A DNA stretch of 64,000 nucleotides from Pyrrhosoma nymphula (GCA_963573305.1 OY754334.1:93927848-93991847); one strand, 5' to 3'; counted from the stretch's first letter, positions 22,455 through 34,345 are shown. A program made the numbers and translations. Notes: generated by a model from the letters alone, not told the origin.

Positions 22455-24110
22455 AATAGGGTGGTTTCCTATTTTTTTTTATTGCCTAGATCTGAAGTTT
22501 ATAACCCCTGGAGTACGTATTTGAAGCCGTTCGATTTAAAAATGGCGTTAAGTATTTTTCCTTATTAATTAAAAAGTGAAAAAATTCAACGGCGCGAAAA
22601 CGCTACGGCAAACTATTGCATGCTGGTTAATCCTACGTGTGACGTCAGAGGTACGTACGCAACTACTCTGCCGCTAGGTGGTTCGCCGTAAGCTGCTTAT
22701 CTGCAGACGACGTCCGCCGAGAAAGCTTTAATAATAATAATAAATTTATTGACGGGGAAAAAAACCATTTACAAAAGTAAACTTGGTGTAAAATGTAAAT
22801 GAGCTTTATTTATTAATTTAGCTTTTGATTTAGTCGCATAGAGAAACCTCATCAAAATAATGAAATACATTTATGGTTATACGGTATGGGGAATGAAAAT
22901 CGTATAATAATATATTCTCAAATTAATGGTGCTAGCTCCTATTTTTTAGGTAAAGCTAGTATGAAAAGCATGAAACAAACCATTTTTTTCGTATTCATTT
23001 CGTAATATTTCCCGCAAGCAAGCACGAAATCGTCAGTTAATAACTATACGGAGAGCAGGTGCTACGCCGCAGCTATGATACGAATACACATTAATTTAAT
23101 TCATCCACTTTGTCGAGGTGTCATTGCCAGAACATGAAATTAGCAAAAAAGGCTTACCGTCAATAGCATAATTTTTGGCAAAATCTCGAAGCAAACTATG
23201 TATGAGCAAATACTAAAACAACTAAAATGCGTTGATCACCCCTCACCGTGATCACAGACCATTGATGGGAACTCGTGATTCACTGCATCAGCTGATCAGC
23301 ATCATATTCCCCAAGGAGTACCAGTAACATGCCTCCGAGAACATTGCTTTATAAAAATTGTTTTGTGCCGCAGTGTCACACAACAACAATAAGCGATGGT
23401 AAGAAAGCTTACGTCGCAGTTCCACTAAGCGAGAAGAAGAGAATTTTGTGGTTCAAAGCTGTCAGAAGAGAGTACCTTGCTTTACTCCTCTGATTTCACC
23501 TGCACTAAACCGAACATCTTCTCTAAAGAACTCCACCACCATGGCCACATCCACTTTCGGTAGATTGTCCGTACAAAACCAGTTTGTAAAGCCATTGAAC
23601 TTGTTCTCATGAAACCTTGTGGCTTTGTATATCAGCAAAAGGAACTAATAATGAAAGGTAACTAATGGAATATGCAAGGTATGAATAATAGGAATGGTAA
23701 ATGAAAGGAATAGAAGATGAGATAAAGGAAATGTTTTTTTAAACGAAAGGATCAAAACGTAAACAACTAAGCCGGAACACCACAGAACGCGAAGTCACAG
23801 GTACGCAGTTTCGTTATTCATTTCACTGCGCATGCGACGCTTGCCGCGAAGAACGCCTTCGCGGTAGCTCTGTACTAGCAGGGAGCGTAGGAGCCTAGAA
23901 AACGTCTTTTAATGGCATGCTCAATGGAGGAGACGTTCCGAACTTTGAGCATTTTAATCGAGGTATATTAATACATGTTCACCAGATTTTAGGGACTCTG
24001 AAATAATATAGTAAGTACAGTCGATGATAATTCCACATACCTCGCAATGTTGACTATCTACCTGTTACGTCATCATAAAAGCTGCCGCTGTCCCGCCATT
24101 TCCGAGCCTT
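22455..24110 (+). mobile_element. P-element-like (THAP) relic, limits uncertain
   Basis: The region begins with AGGGTGGTTTCCTATTTTTT (22460-22479), which resembles the ends of insect P-like elements, and contains a THAP-domain frame at 23329. The right terminus was not found, so the end given is only where the element-like, GC-richer sequence fades. A microsatellite (ATA/AAT)n lies near 22730. Assignment depends mainly on the THAP frame. Confidence 0.4.
23329..23493 (+). pseudogene. Truncated THAP zinc-finger domain
   Basis: This 54-codon frame opens at a good ATG and reads MPPRTLLYKNCFVPQCHTTT, then ISDGKKAYVAVP and KKRILWFKAVRRE. This is the N-terminal half of a THAP C2CH finger: CxxxxC, then the VP and W-F-KA-RR positions. 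The downstream Cys-x2-His and AVPTIF box are lost after a TGA at 23491. In P-element transposases, and in host genes derived from them, THAP recognises the element ends. The context favours a transposon relic. Confidence 0.6.
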
Positions 24111-24435
24111 TTCAAATGAACTTAAAATTAACATTCAATTTTCTTGGAAACTAAGACTTTTTAATCCAAATAATTTGCGTGTAATGAATACGTTTATGCT
24201 GGGGCACCTGTCGCAATTACTGAGTTCTGTTTTCTTTGATGAAGAAAACTACCCTATTGGCGCTGGTAGTAATCCATACGAGGTATCGCAATTCTGTCAG
24301 AGCCTTGGTTGGAACCGTATGAAACCGTATAGAACGATTTTGTGATCGAGAACATCTTTTCTTCCTAAGTCTTCTCAATGTTATCAATGTTTTTAGTAGG
24401 TATGTTCTTTTCACTTCGAAGTGTCCTTCCCTTTC
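24111..24435. other. Unassigned region
   Basis: No recognised feature. Confidence 0.25.
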
Positions 24436-26050
24436 CATCATGAACACTCATCCTCGTGCCTAATCTCCCTTCGACACTCCTTCTATATATCTCTTTCTCA
24501 ATATATATCGGTACAAAAGATTTCCTCCTCCTCCTCCTGCTTGTAAACTCAAGTCTCGTCCATAGCTCTCCACACCTCCTTCAACTCCTCACACCCAACT
24601 GCTCAAAGGGAGACGACGGGAGTGGCCATGTTTCTTTCCTCCCACCGCCGCGTCTCAAACTGCTCCCATCCACAATCATCCCTCAACCCTTTTTGGAGCG
24701 CTAAGTGCGATGGCGAGGGAATAAATCAAAGCCTAATTCGGATTTTATTGGCTCTTCCCCTTCCTCTCGAGAATTAATGCCTCCGACAGTCTTCCTTGAG
24801 ACTCACTCTTCAAGCCACATTTTAGAAACATTTGCTTTTTTATTTCTTTTTAACTCCTTCTCCTCCTTCTCTATTTTTCCTCTTTACGACTCCTTCGTGG
24901 TTATTCCTATCTATACCCAACACATGCACACACACGCGAGCACAATGGCTCGTTTTTAAAAATCATTATTTTTTTATTTCTTTCATTTTTTAAACACGAT
25001 TCCTTTATGCTTACGAGAGGGACGCTCACATAATGGAGGTTTTTGCGTCCCTTAAGCACTTCCTTAATGTGTGTACCCGTTTGAGCCCGTTGTTGTGTTG
25101 GGGGTTGAGGGAGAAACCTAAGGTATTTGTGGGGGATTTTTTCCGTTCATTTTTTAAAATTATTTTTTATTTTTTTTTAAGAGGAGCAAAGTGATGGGTG
25201 AAAGATAGGAGGATGCTGTTTGTGGAGGTGAGGATGGGAGGTGTTAGTGTGTTGTTTTTTTCATGCGATTTTATTATTATTATTTTTTTTAGAGGAGTGA
25301 AGTGATGTAGTGCAGGTATAGAGAAGAGGGCTTAGGAGGCGTCCGGACGACCGCCATTGTTGCCTCGATCGCTCCCCTTGGCTATTATTGCCCTGCCCAA
25401 CAATCAAAACCATGCCCACGGCCTAAACACCTTCACACCCTCCCTCTTACTTAACTCCCTCATTCTTTTCCGGTCCAGCACATTTCTTCCTCCTCCTCCT
25501 GCTTCTCACCCCTGCATTCCTTCCTGAAAATCACACACCTTAAATCACCCTCTCCCCCAAGTTTCTCTTCATGTCTATCCATTCTCAAGAAGGAATCCTC
25601 TGAAGTAAAAGCTTGGGCCCCAGAGCCCGGAGAAGAGGATTTCGGATGTCATTTGCATGTCCTGCTCGAAGCAATTACAAGCGGACTCTTCAATACCCAC
25701 ACCACACCCCCCCATCAATTTTTGTGCGCTAACAGAGAGAGAGAGAGATGTGAGTTAAAATTAATTGTTCTTTTATTTGTTTGGTTGTATAAACGTCTTT
25801 ATTTGGTCGAAATGTACACTTCCCCTGAGGTTTTTTTCCACCCGACCCTCTCGTCTATTGGGATAAGGAAGCAATAGGTATAATAAAATGAGTGTAATAA
25901 TGAAGATTATGCAAATAAAAACCAATTGATATGACCCAAGGGAAATATTTACTCCGAAGGAAAAAAAATCCTGGTAACTTGAATGCCTGGGTAAAATCCT
26001 CACAACACATTCCCATAAAGGGAATTATTTCTCGAAGAGGGACGACGGTC
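24436..26050. other. Pyrimidine-rich, TE-poor block
   Basis: Long CT-rich stretches (24460-24700, 25440-25600) alternate with T-rich runs. (AG)n lies at about 25735-25749. No transposon motif and no convincing coding frame is seen. CCATTGTTG near 25352 resembles a SOX-type site, weak evidence on its own. Possibly unique host sequence such as regulatory or untranslated DNA. Confidence 0.3.
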
Positions 26051-27822
26051 CCTTGAGGTCAGCTGTGAAGTGAAATTTAGATGTGCCATATAATTGAAGA
26101 CTACGCAATGGCGTATTGAGTGATTGAATGACAGAGAAATCCGGTGTCGTAATTAGCGTACTATTCAGGATTCATTGTCAGAATGTTTACAAATCACAAG
26201 AGAAAGCAGATATATAGGGATATAGTTGTGAGATGCTCGTAATTAAAGTTTAAAATTGGTGGAATATCCACATCTATAAGGATTAAACATTCTTTTTTTA
26301 TTAGAAAATTTGAATTTATTTCTGTTTTATTTACAGACGATACTGATCATCCATTTAATTATCATAGAAATATAACAATAATTAATTAACAAAGTTATAT
26401 CATGTTGCATTAAATTCACATCACAAGTTATACTGTTGCATAGTTACTGTTTTTCACACTGTTTAGATAACACGCATGGTCCTGCCTAACGTCTTTGGGC
26501 TTTTCGGGAGGATCCAATGTCGCGAAATTATTTTTTTTACTTCTTACTTTGACACAGTCGTTGTTGAAAAATATGTGTACTTGTTTTTTAACAGCCTCCG
26601 CGCAAAATGTTTGTGTGCATGAAATTTTAGCAATAAAATCGATTTCCCTTTTGCAGTGCATTATATTTTCTTAACTCATTTTCGTAGGTATTCCTATCAT
26701 CTTATTTTAACGTGACTTATTTTCTCACAATCTTTTATATTTTCCGGTAAGCTAAAGGTAAAGCATTGATACATTTGCTTCAATCGTAATCATACCATAA
26801 ATATTATCGTATTATGGCACGTAATACAAAGTTTTTTCCCTACTACTCATCGAGTGTTAATTTTCCTTTAACCTTAGAACCTTTCTATTATAGTAATGAC
26901 TTTCATTAAAAACGAATTGATACAAGTCTCTAAATATAAATATACCAATTTTTGAATGGAGAGTTTCAAGCCTTGTAGGTTGTTGGTAATAATGTTTTTT
27001 ACATATTTTGTTTGCAGTAATTTGAAAATTCAGTTTTGTGTAGTTTTTATGTTAGCAGCCTTACAGTTTGCAGCGTTACCCAAAATGGTTCTTCCGTAAC
27101 TTATTATTGATTCCACCAGTGCTACATATATAACCTTTTTTTTACATTTGTTGGAATCAAATCTCGTATTTGTACATTAGATAACATACGCTTCGTAACT
27201 TGCTATTTATTTTAATAATATTACTATCAAATTTAAAATATTGAACAGCAAAAATTCGAAGGTATCTATGTTGTTTCAACTCCTCAACAGTTGCGAGAGA
27301 AGTTGTCCCTCTTCCTACGCAGGCACAAGTGTTCATGCAGGTAAAGGTTTAGGGGAACTTATTTCTAATCCCATTACCTATACTATGCATTGCTTTGATT
27401 TTCCGGGGTTCACAATCAAATAATGGTCATGAGACCAGTATCCCACAGAGTCAGCTTGCATATCTACAAGTGCTACTTGTACCTCTTTTTGCGTAGAGGA
27501 TGAGAATACATTATCAGCGCACACCAGGATTTTACATTGTTTTACACAGTTTACTGTAACAGTTATTTTAAATTCACTGTATGCATTACTAATTCACTTA
27601 TGTCCGTCCTTATGTCACGCATGTTAAAAGGATTTACAGGCAACCTAGCAGGTTGAAACTTGTACAAATCTTAATCCTGTTAAAAAAACCGATCAATATA
27701 AGAGTAAAAACAGTGAAAAGCAATTTTAAGGTGTTTTTACCCAATTTTTGAAAATATTTAATTTCCTTACGGAGGAACCTGTGCCTTGAAGTACTGAATT
27801 CATAGGAAGAATTAAATTTCAC
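26051..27822. other. AT-rich unassigned region
   Basis: Nothing recognisable on either strand; short antisense frames (for example 26428-26661) show no family motif. Confidence 0.3.
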
Positions 27823-27858
27823 CTGATGAGGGAATTTAGGATTAAATTCCCTCATCAG
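27823..27858. repeat. Perfect 16-bp-stem hairpin
   Basis: CTGATGAGGGAATTTA (27823-27838), a 4-base loop, then its exact complement (27843-27858). No poly-U follows and no gene is next to it. It may be a tiny foldback or simple palindrome. Confidence 0.7.
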
Positions 27859-28379
27859 ATAATTTAATATTAAATTAATAATCAGTAATCTTTTATAATT
27901 TTTTGAAGCAGTCAAAATACTCTACTGGTTAAAATTCATCAGAAAATATAGTTAAATATGAATTTTAAGAACCTCAAGATAGTCAGTGGTTGTTTTGCAT
28001 CTAGCCGTCACTGTTATTTCAACGTAATATGATTTTTAGATTTAATTTGTGGTTATAAAGAAAGATTATGTATTTTTTAAGCATCAAACCTCTAAAAGTC
28101 TACGTAGAGTATCTAATTTCACAGTTTTCTTCTCATTGTAATGCGTAATCACATCTAGAAGTAACACATGGCAACACTGTGACGACTGTGATTATTGAAA
28201 CAAGTGAGTGCGACGTTTATGTCGAACCGCGTTTACGCAATGATGTAACCCGATATCATAATCATTACACGACCATACTATTAGTAACTTTGCGGTAGAA
28301 ATATGCGTACTTAATTAAAATTTAGATAAATATAAAATCCCATTTCCTTTTTTCACTGATGGTAAGGTAAATCCAAAGT

Positions 28380-28545
28380 TTAGATATTTCGTGGCTCTCT
28401 CTCTGGAAATTTCAGCTACCCGGTTTTTGCCACCGTCTGAGACCCGGTTTTCTCTTACTCCTCTGTCGTCGATCAAATATTCATTATCTGGTTTTATGAT
28501 CCTACAGCCTGTCCTGACTATCGCAATCTAGTCGAAATGTTATGT
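28380..28545 (-). pseudogene. Possible LINE remnant
   Basis: The minus strand gives GxRIIKPDNEYLIDDRG and a downstream AEISRERATKYLNFGFTL-like stretch. These loosely resemble the segment after the YADD box in RTE-type LINEs, where the YLG motif appears. Low certainty. Confidence 0.2.
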
Positions 28546-30070
28546 ATGTGCTTATGTGTCTATTTGTATCTTGAAGTACACCTACCGCTAATGTGATCGA
28601 GAAAAGCAGTGGAGCCATTGATTGATCATACGTAGTTTTTTAATAAAATTACCCACAACGGAGAAAAGATCAAACATTTTGAATGTATAGGTTTCAACAT
28701 TATAAAATAACGTGGTTTAAAGCCTCCAATAAAGTAACCAACGAAGTGGTATGCACAGGCATACATTTCACCAAAGCCGTTGGTAATGATAATGACTGAG
28801 ACTGATATGATGAGCCTTATATGCATGCTCTCGTTGATATTGACATTGAAAAATGTGTCTTTTTATACAGGCTTGCCGAGCAGCATGCTTTGAAAATTCG
28901 GAATTCAATTTATAAAAACGTCATGAGGATTAAAATACATGCAGTCAACTTGAGTATACTACGATATAATTTATATTTTACCTCCCAGTAGTTGCCAACG
29001 CGTTACCACATTCGTCGCAGCATGTCGGCTCCTCGCTCGGAGGAAAACCGGAAGTATATTTTGTAAACTTTAATAATGGTACTAAATAGCCAATGACCTA
29101 AGCTGAAAAAATACATTGTGTACCTTAACATCTCATGCACGTAATTCTAGTTTTTTAACGATGCTTATTGGGCCAATATTTAGATAAAAAAAATTATGTG
29201 AAGGGAGGTCATCGTTCTGCTATTAAGACAATGCATTTCAACGTGAAATTCCCTCATTTTCAAATTCATGTATCTTCATTACTTAAATGGCCAGTGACCA
29301 ATCGATAGGAGAAATAATGGACTGCAACATATGTCAAAATTTGGGCTTGTTTTCGGGCATGAGGCATGCCTATAGTGATGGTTCCTCCTCAAGGAAAACA
29401 TTTGATCTGGCGTGTTTTTTTCTTTTTTAAAATGACTTGCACAAAAGATATAAGAGCTCATTCATGTAATTAAACTTAAAACAAATTAGGATGGATGGAT
29501 CTTTACCCATTTTTTGTATTAAAATTGTCGGTTCCTACTCAAGAGTATTCTGTTCTGTTCTATGCTCGAACAGGCTATGCTGAAATACTTCTATACGATG
29601 AACGCATTAGCAGATGCTATCTACGAATCAATTGACTTTTTATTTGCGAGAAAACATTGGGTGAAGAACTAATAAGCAATCGTAAAAATGAGTTCGTCCA
29701 TTTCGCGACCTATGGCGACCATGTAACATATTATAAGAAATGAATCAAGTATTGTCGATGCTTAAATCTTAAAATCTAACTCCTTGAATATTAATGAGTT
29801 TGATGATGCCTTAATATGTATGCCTTTCACGAAGGTTCCCATTTATTCGTTCACAAATAAATAAATAAAACAAATGCAACAATGGTGAGCTCACACTTTC
29901 CTTATATAGAGGGCAAGAGTTTTATAATTCGCAACCTGAACGCTGTGCACATTGGGATGAACGCAAATATTTCAGTATAATTATCACACGAAATTTGACA
30001 TTAAGTCGCTTTTTATTGACGGGACCATCCCTCAATCGGATTAATCAAACTGTTTTTGACTAATGGCTCA
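28546..30070. other. AT-rich unassigned region
   Basis: No gene or repeat identified. Confidence 0.3.
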
Positions 30071-30800
30071 CAAAAACTTCCGGGAGGAGAATGTCCCAAA
30101 ATGGAGCCGATCATGAATTCAGAAATCTCGACGCCGAATGCAAATCGACTCTCTGGGATCACAACGAGAGTCTGTTTCTCTCTCTCTCACTCTTTCTCTC
30201 TCCACTCTCTCTCTATCGCTCTCCCGTTTTAATCGAACCAAGAAGAAGAAGGTGGCCATTTCGATGTCTCGCACTGAATACGCATTCAGATGGAAATTTC
30301 GATTGGCGCCATAAATATTCTCGCCTATTTTTGTGGCGAATCGTGTCAGAATAATTAAGAACATTTTTACGACTGGGGTCCCTGGTGAGTCTCTCTCTCG
30401 TCCGGAGATTTACGACCGAAAAAGAAATCAATAATGGGCTGTGGACGCGTCGTAAAATCTGAATCGATTTCAGAGCTGATATAAAACAAACACTTTTATG
30501 GATTATAATTTTAAACGCGACGAATCAATCGACGAAGGAAGTATGCGTGCTTAACGAGCAACACGTTCGAGATCGTGAAAAGAAACCAAGGCGAGATTCC
30601 ACCGTCGAATACTTAAAAAACAAACACGCGTGCGAATACGAGCGAGGAACTTCCTCCAAACTGAGAGTGGACCTAATAATTTTATGCCAAAAGAGAAAAT
30701 CCTTGTTTCATGTCTTTCGGACATCTTATCGGTATCCATTCGGATGACAACTTTCTCTCCTTTTTCAGCACATATTCGTTCCATCGTCATACATGAGGTC
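30071..30800. other. GC-richer, TE-poor block with a CT microsatellite
   Basis: A (CT)n-like tract spans about 30172-30232. The surrounding sequence has no stop-poor conserved frame and no transposon motif. The composition differs from the AT-rich flanks. Confidence 0.35.
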
Positions 30801-31064
30801 ACTCAAAATACATATGGGTCATTCCATGTCAAAGCACCCGAAAATGAAGAAAATGACCCTCGATCTGTCTGATTTCGTTCAAAATTTCTGGTATAGAGTA
30901 TTTGCACACTTTTGGGAAGTGACATCTAAAAAATATATCGATACTTCAGACACTAAATTTTCATTCTGACGCTCGAGAGGCTTTTCGTTAATTTTTAATT
31001 AGCTAATAAAATCTAATAAATTATTATAGCGCCGAAACACTTGCCCGCCATGTTTTGTAGGCTC

Positions 31065-31251
31065 TGACGTCATCTCCCATAGTCGACCATTTGTTGATTT
31101 GGAGATTGTGTGACTGTATAGTCTTAGCGTGAGGACGAAACTTAAGCTATTAATTAGCAAATATCGAAATAACTTCGAAAAGGCAAATACTATTTCACTC
31201 TCAACGCACAGCTAGGCTATTTCGCTTCTGCTATTATGGGAGATGACGTCA
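31065..31251. repeat. 17-bp perfect inverted repeat containing TGACGTCA
   Basis: TGACGTCATCTCCCATA (31065-31081) and its exact complement (31235-31251) enclose 153 bp. Each arm contains the palindrome TGACGTCA, a CREB/ATF-type site. It lies within an unassigned block (30815-31790), which starts with GGGTCATTCCATGTCAAAG, a string reminiscent of dispersed insect repeats. No target duplication is seen. Confidence 0.5.
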
Positions 31252-31968
31252 CACTACGAAGAACCAATGGTTGGGCGTTTAGACCTAGGCAATTTCGATA
31301 CTAAAACAATGCATATTAAAAGCTATTTATTAAATTAATTTGTTGGAATTATACCTTGGTATTTCGTACGTGGAATTTCGAAACCAAACACTACTCGCTA
31401 TAATAAATTTCAACAAAATACCTCACTTACGCAAATACTCTATTGTTAGGATATATACCCTGCGAGACGGAGTGAAATAGGAAAACAAATTCATAACCGT
31501 AGCTAAGTTACAGCATGACGTCAGCTTGTTGATTTATGCGAGCGCGTGGTCGTGCTTTGGGTAATATCTCCGTATAGGTATAGCGAAACTTGGTGACACT
31601 CGACAGCGGGGAGTTTAAATACACTGAGGACGAATTAACCATTATCGTACGGATTAAATTTCCCGCTTCAGACGATGCCGGCCGGATTCAATTTTGAACA
31701 CTCAGTCAGTAGAAACTCTATGGGTTTAAATACCACATCCAGCGTACAATATATTGTACGCACGGCCGTAGGACCCCACATCCCAGCGTATATATAAGGT
31801 GGTTTGAGCGAGATAGTTCCCTAGTCATAATGGAGACCATATTCAAATTTATTTTTTTTTTATTTCAGTGTCTGTAAGAAGTATGAAATAAATATTGTAA
31901 TATTAATGGCGCAAATATATAGTTATATTTGACCAAAATTCTCAGTAATAAAATAAATAAAGCTACAT

Positions 31969-31980
31969 AAGTCTCTAACT
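31969..31980 (+). repeat. LINE target duplication, left
   Basis: AAGTCTCTAACT, identical to 33325-33336 and single-copy at 4497-4508 in the unoccupied MITE copy. Confidence 0.92.
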
Positions 31981-33231
31981 ATACCGAAAAAGAGTAAGGC
32001 AAAAACTTGCGAAGACTATAGGACAATAAGCTTAATATCCCACGCGGCCAAAGTAGTTCTGAGAATTCTAAACAGAAGGCTAGAGAAGAAGGCAAATGAA
32101 TACCTGGGTGACGACCAGTTCGGGTTTAGGAGAGGGACGGGAACGCGAGACGCTATAGCGGTGATGAGGACGCTAATAGAAAGAAACCTTGAGTATGGGC
32201 AGGATGTTTTTGCATGCTTCGTAGATTTCGAGAAGGCGTTTGATCGGGTGGAATGGACGAAATTAATGGGAGTGTTGAAGAAATTAGGAGTCGATTGGAG
32301 GGACAGGCGTCTGATTCGGAATTTGTATATGAACCAGACGGCGCAGGTTAGGGTAGCCAATGGTGAATCGGGATGGGCCACGATAGGACGGGGAGTGCGG
32401 CAAGGGTGCCCACTATCGCCGTTGCTTTTTAACGTGTATTCAGAGGAAATGGTAAGGGAGGCATGGGGGGAGGAGGAGGTAGGAATAAAGGTAGGAGGGG
32501 AGCTGATAAAATCAGTGAGATTTGAAGATGATCAAGCATTAGTTAGTCAGTCGGCCAAGGGGTTACAGTCAATGGTGAATGCATTAGAGGTGCAGTGCGA
32601 AAAGTATGGGATGAAGATCAATCACAAGAAAACGAAAGTAATGAGATTTTGTAGAAGTAAGAAGGCGGGGCTGAATATAAGGGTGGGAGGGCAGAAGATA
32701 GAGCAGGTCGAGCAGTTTACGTATCTGGGTAGTATTTTGGAGGCGAATGGGTTTAGTGGTAAGGACATCAGATGCAGAATTGCGCTCGCTAAAGATGCAT
32801 TTTCGAAGAGAAGGGAATTGATGAGGGGGGGTCTGAGAAGAGACGTAAAGAAGAGGCTGGTGAAAGCTTTAATATGGAGCGTGGCGCTATATGGGTCGGA
32901 AACGTGGTCATTGCGAAGGGAGGATGTGCGTAGACTTGAGGCGTTTGAGATGTGGGTTTGGAGAAGGATGGAGAAGGTTAGCTGGATGGCGAGAAAGACG
33001 AACGAGGAGGTATTGGATATGGTCGGAGATGAGAGGAAGCTTGTGGCAGAGGTTCGGAGAAGGCAGAAGAGATGGATGGAGGAGGTTTTGAGAGGAGAGG
33101 GCATGCTGAAGAGAGTGATAGAGGGGAGAACACTGGGGAAGCGTGGGAGAGGAAGGAAAAGGATAGGAATTCTGGACGAAATAAGAGGAGGTAGAAGATA
33201 TGAAGAATTGAAGAGGGATCTAATAACTTAG
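31981..33231 (+). CDS. LINE reverse transcriptase, 416 open codons
   Basis: The frame is open from the insertion boundary to a TAG at 33229-33231. The first in-frame ATG is at 32134, but the true start was lost by 5' truncation. Recognisable RT blocks are DDQFGFRRGTGTRDAIAVM (about 32113-32169), CFVDFEKAFDRVEW (about 32218-32258, first catalytic Asp), GVRQGCPLSPLLFN (about 32393-32434) and RFEDDQALV (about 32518-32546), where the canonical YADD/FADD reads FEDD. The thumb/C-terminal part contains YLGSILEANG, LYGSETWSLRRED, RRMEKVSWMARKTNEEVL and a basic GKRGRGRKRIG tail. RT copies LINE RNA at the nicked target. The open frame reflects youth, and expression at this site is unlikely. Confidence 0.88.
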   Translation: MPKKSKAKTCEDYRTISLISHAAKVVLRILNRRLEKKANEYLGDDQFGFRRGTGTRDAIAVMRTLIERNLEYGQDVFACFVDFEKAFDRVEWTKLMGVLKKLGVDWRDRRLIRNLYMNQTAQVRVANGESGWATIGRGVRQGCPLSPLLFNVYSEEMVREAWGEEEVGIKVGGELIKSVRFEDDQALVSQSAKGLQSMVNALEVQCEKYGMKINHKKTKVMRFCRSKKAGLNIRVGGQKIEQVEQFTYLGSILEANGFSGKDIRCRIALAKDAFSKRRELMRGGLRRDVKKRLVKALIWSVALYGSETWSLRREDVRRLEAFEMWVWRRMEKVSWMARKTNEEVLDMVGDERKLVAEVRRRQKRWMEEVLRGEGMLKRVIEGRTLGKRGRGRKRIGILDEIRGGRRYEELKRDLIT

Positions 33232-33324
33232 GAGGGAAAGCGAGACAATTTCTATTAGGTTGGGATACAAAATGGGGACTGTCCAAGAACCTACCAATCA
33301 GCTGGTAGAACACTTGAATGAATG
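31981..33324 (+). mobile_element. 5'-truncated RTE-like LINE, recent insertion
   Basis: The 1344-bp insertion has no endonuclease domain. It begins inside the reverse transcriptase, runs through the C-terminal domain and a 93-bp 3' UTR, and ends in a GAATGAATG-type tail. It is bounded by a perfect 12-bp duplication. Both boundaries are confirmed by the empty paralogue at 4.3 kb. Relatives in this window at 15.4, 50.6, 59.9, 62.3 and 63.7 kb are all broken, so this is the youngest copy present. Confidence 0.93.
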
Positions 33325-33336
33325 AAGTCTCTAACT
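33325..33336 (+). repeat. LINE target duplication, right
   Basis: AAGTCTCTAACT, perfect copy of 31969-31980; the family-1 MITE sequence resumes immediately afterwards. Confidence 0.92.
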
Positions 33337-33716
33337 TGACTAATTTTTTCCCGCCGTACGGATGAAAACCATTCAAAACAGAAGGTTTTTTTTGCGATTC
33401 TGTAAAAATTACTGAGGTCAGTAGGTAATAGATTATTTTATATAAATAGTTGAGAAAACATGCAATCTACACACCGCACCGTTAGTTTTTTGACGAAATC
33501 TAGGCGCTAGAAGTTCCTAATTTTTTAAGTATTCTCCCTCTGGAGCGCACAGCGTCTATCCCATGTAAAACAGCTTATATTTTTAGGCAAATTGCTCAGA
33601 AAGTAGTTCGGCAAGGGGTTAATATTTTGATATCATTGGAAAGATGAGTTTTTTCTTTAAAATGAGGCTATATTCATCAAATTCTAGGTGAAGTGATTTT
33701 TCGCTCAAACTACCTT

Positions 33717-34139
33717 AAATGTACGCTAGTCCTTTAAAGGTCAAGCGTTGATTAGCGGCAAAGTTACCAAAGGGCACTGCTGGGGAATTCTAGAGAGAAC
33801 CTAAGCCCTTTAATCCTTCCTCTCTTGTATATTCTCTTCCACCTGACGTGATTCTCTGTACGAGTGAGTGCCACCAAGTTTTGATACACCTATACATATT
33901 TGCATTTCATAGCCAAATGACATGTCACTTGAAAGATTAAGGAATTTTACGTTGCACACATCTATTAATATGCACACATCTATTATTGTAGATCTTCTAA
34001 ATTTTATCTAAAACTTTTGTCTGGTACAATTTTTGACACGACTATCCCTTGTTGCAAGGGGTCAGCAAAATGGGCTGGGTCTATAGATATCTTTTAAAAA
34101 ATTCGAAATCTACCTGTGTCTCTAGGCCGGGCCTAAAGG
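33717..34139. other. Unassigned region
   Basis: No gene recognised. It contains a local duplication, CACACATCTATTA, near 33956 and 33972. Confidence 0.3.
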
Positions 34140-34279
34140 GATTTTTGTATATTAGTGTGATGATATTATACACACAACCATTCCCTTAGTGGAGAAAAAA
34201 AACACCCAGTCGGGAATTGAACCTGTAATCCCCGGATTGGTAGATGAAATTGTGTGAAATTCACAGTGAAAAAATCATT

Positions 34280-34345
34280 CGCCTGGACTGGGATTCGAAC
34301 CCAGATTTCGCGCCGAGTGCTCTACCAGTTAAGCTACCCAGGCGT
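34280..34345 (-). repeat. tRNA-like module (left arm)
   Basis: The minus strand has CGCCTGG at the 5' side and CCAGGCG at the 3' side, a 7-bp acceptor-like stem. The A box is TAGCTTAACTGGTAGAGC, and the T arm CTGGGTTCGAATCCCAG is an intact B box. Only about 15 bases separate A and B regions, so the anticodon arm is shortened and it cannot be a functional tRNA. It could still act as an internal pol III promoter. Confidence 0.7.

Larger units (their letters stand above)
31796..33716 (+). mobile_element. Family-1 MITE interrupted by a LINE
   Basis: The left end AAGGTGGTTTGAGCGAG (31796) and right end CGCTCAAACTACCTT (to 33716) form imperfect inverted termini. Without the LINE (31981-33324) and one copy of the 12-bp duplication, the element is about 565 bp, close to the 597 bp of the 45.0-kb copy. 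The left part matches 4327-4630. The right part matches the 45.0-kb copy in reverse orientation. TA lies next to both ends, compatible with a TA target and hence a mariner-type parent. No coding capacity. Confidence 0.85.

Noticed and set aside
32622..33104. 160-codon minus-strand open frame
   Set aside because: Antisense to the LINE reverse transcriptase; its openness follows from the purine-rich coding strand, and it has no domain of its own.
32978..33376. 132-codon minus-strand open frame
   Set aside because: Also antisense to the LINE, and it crosses the LINE 3' boundary into the MITE.
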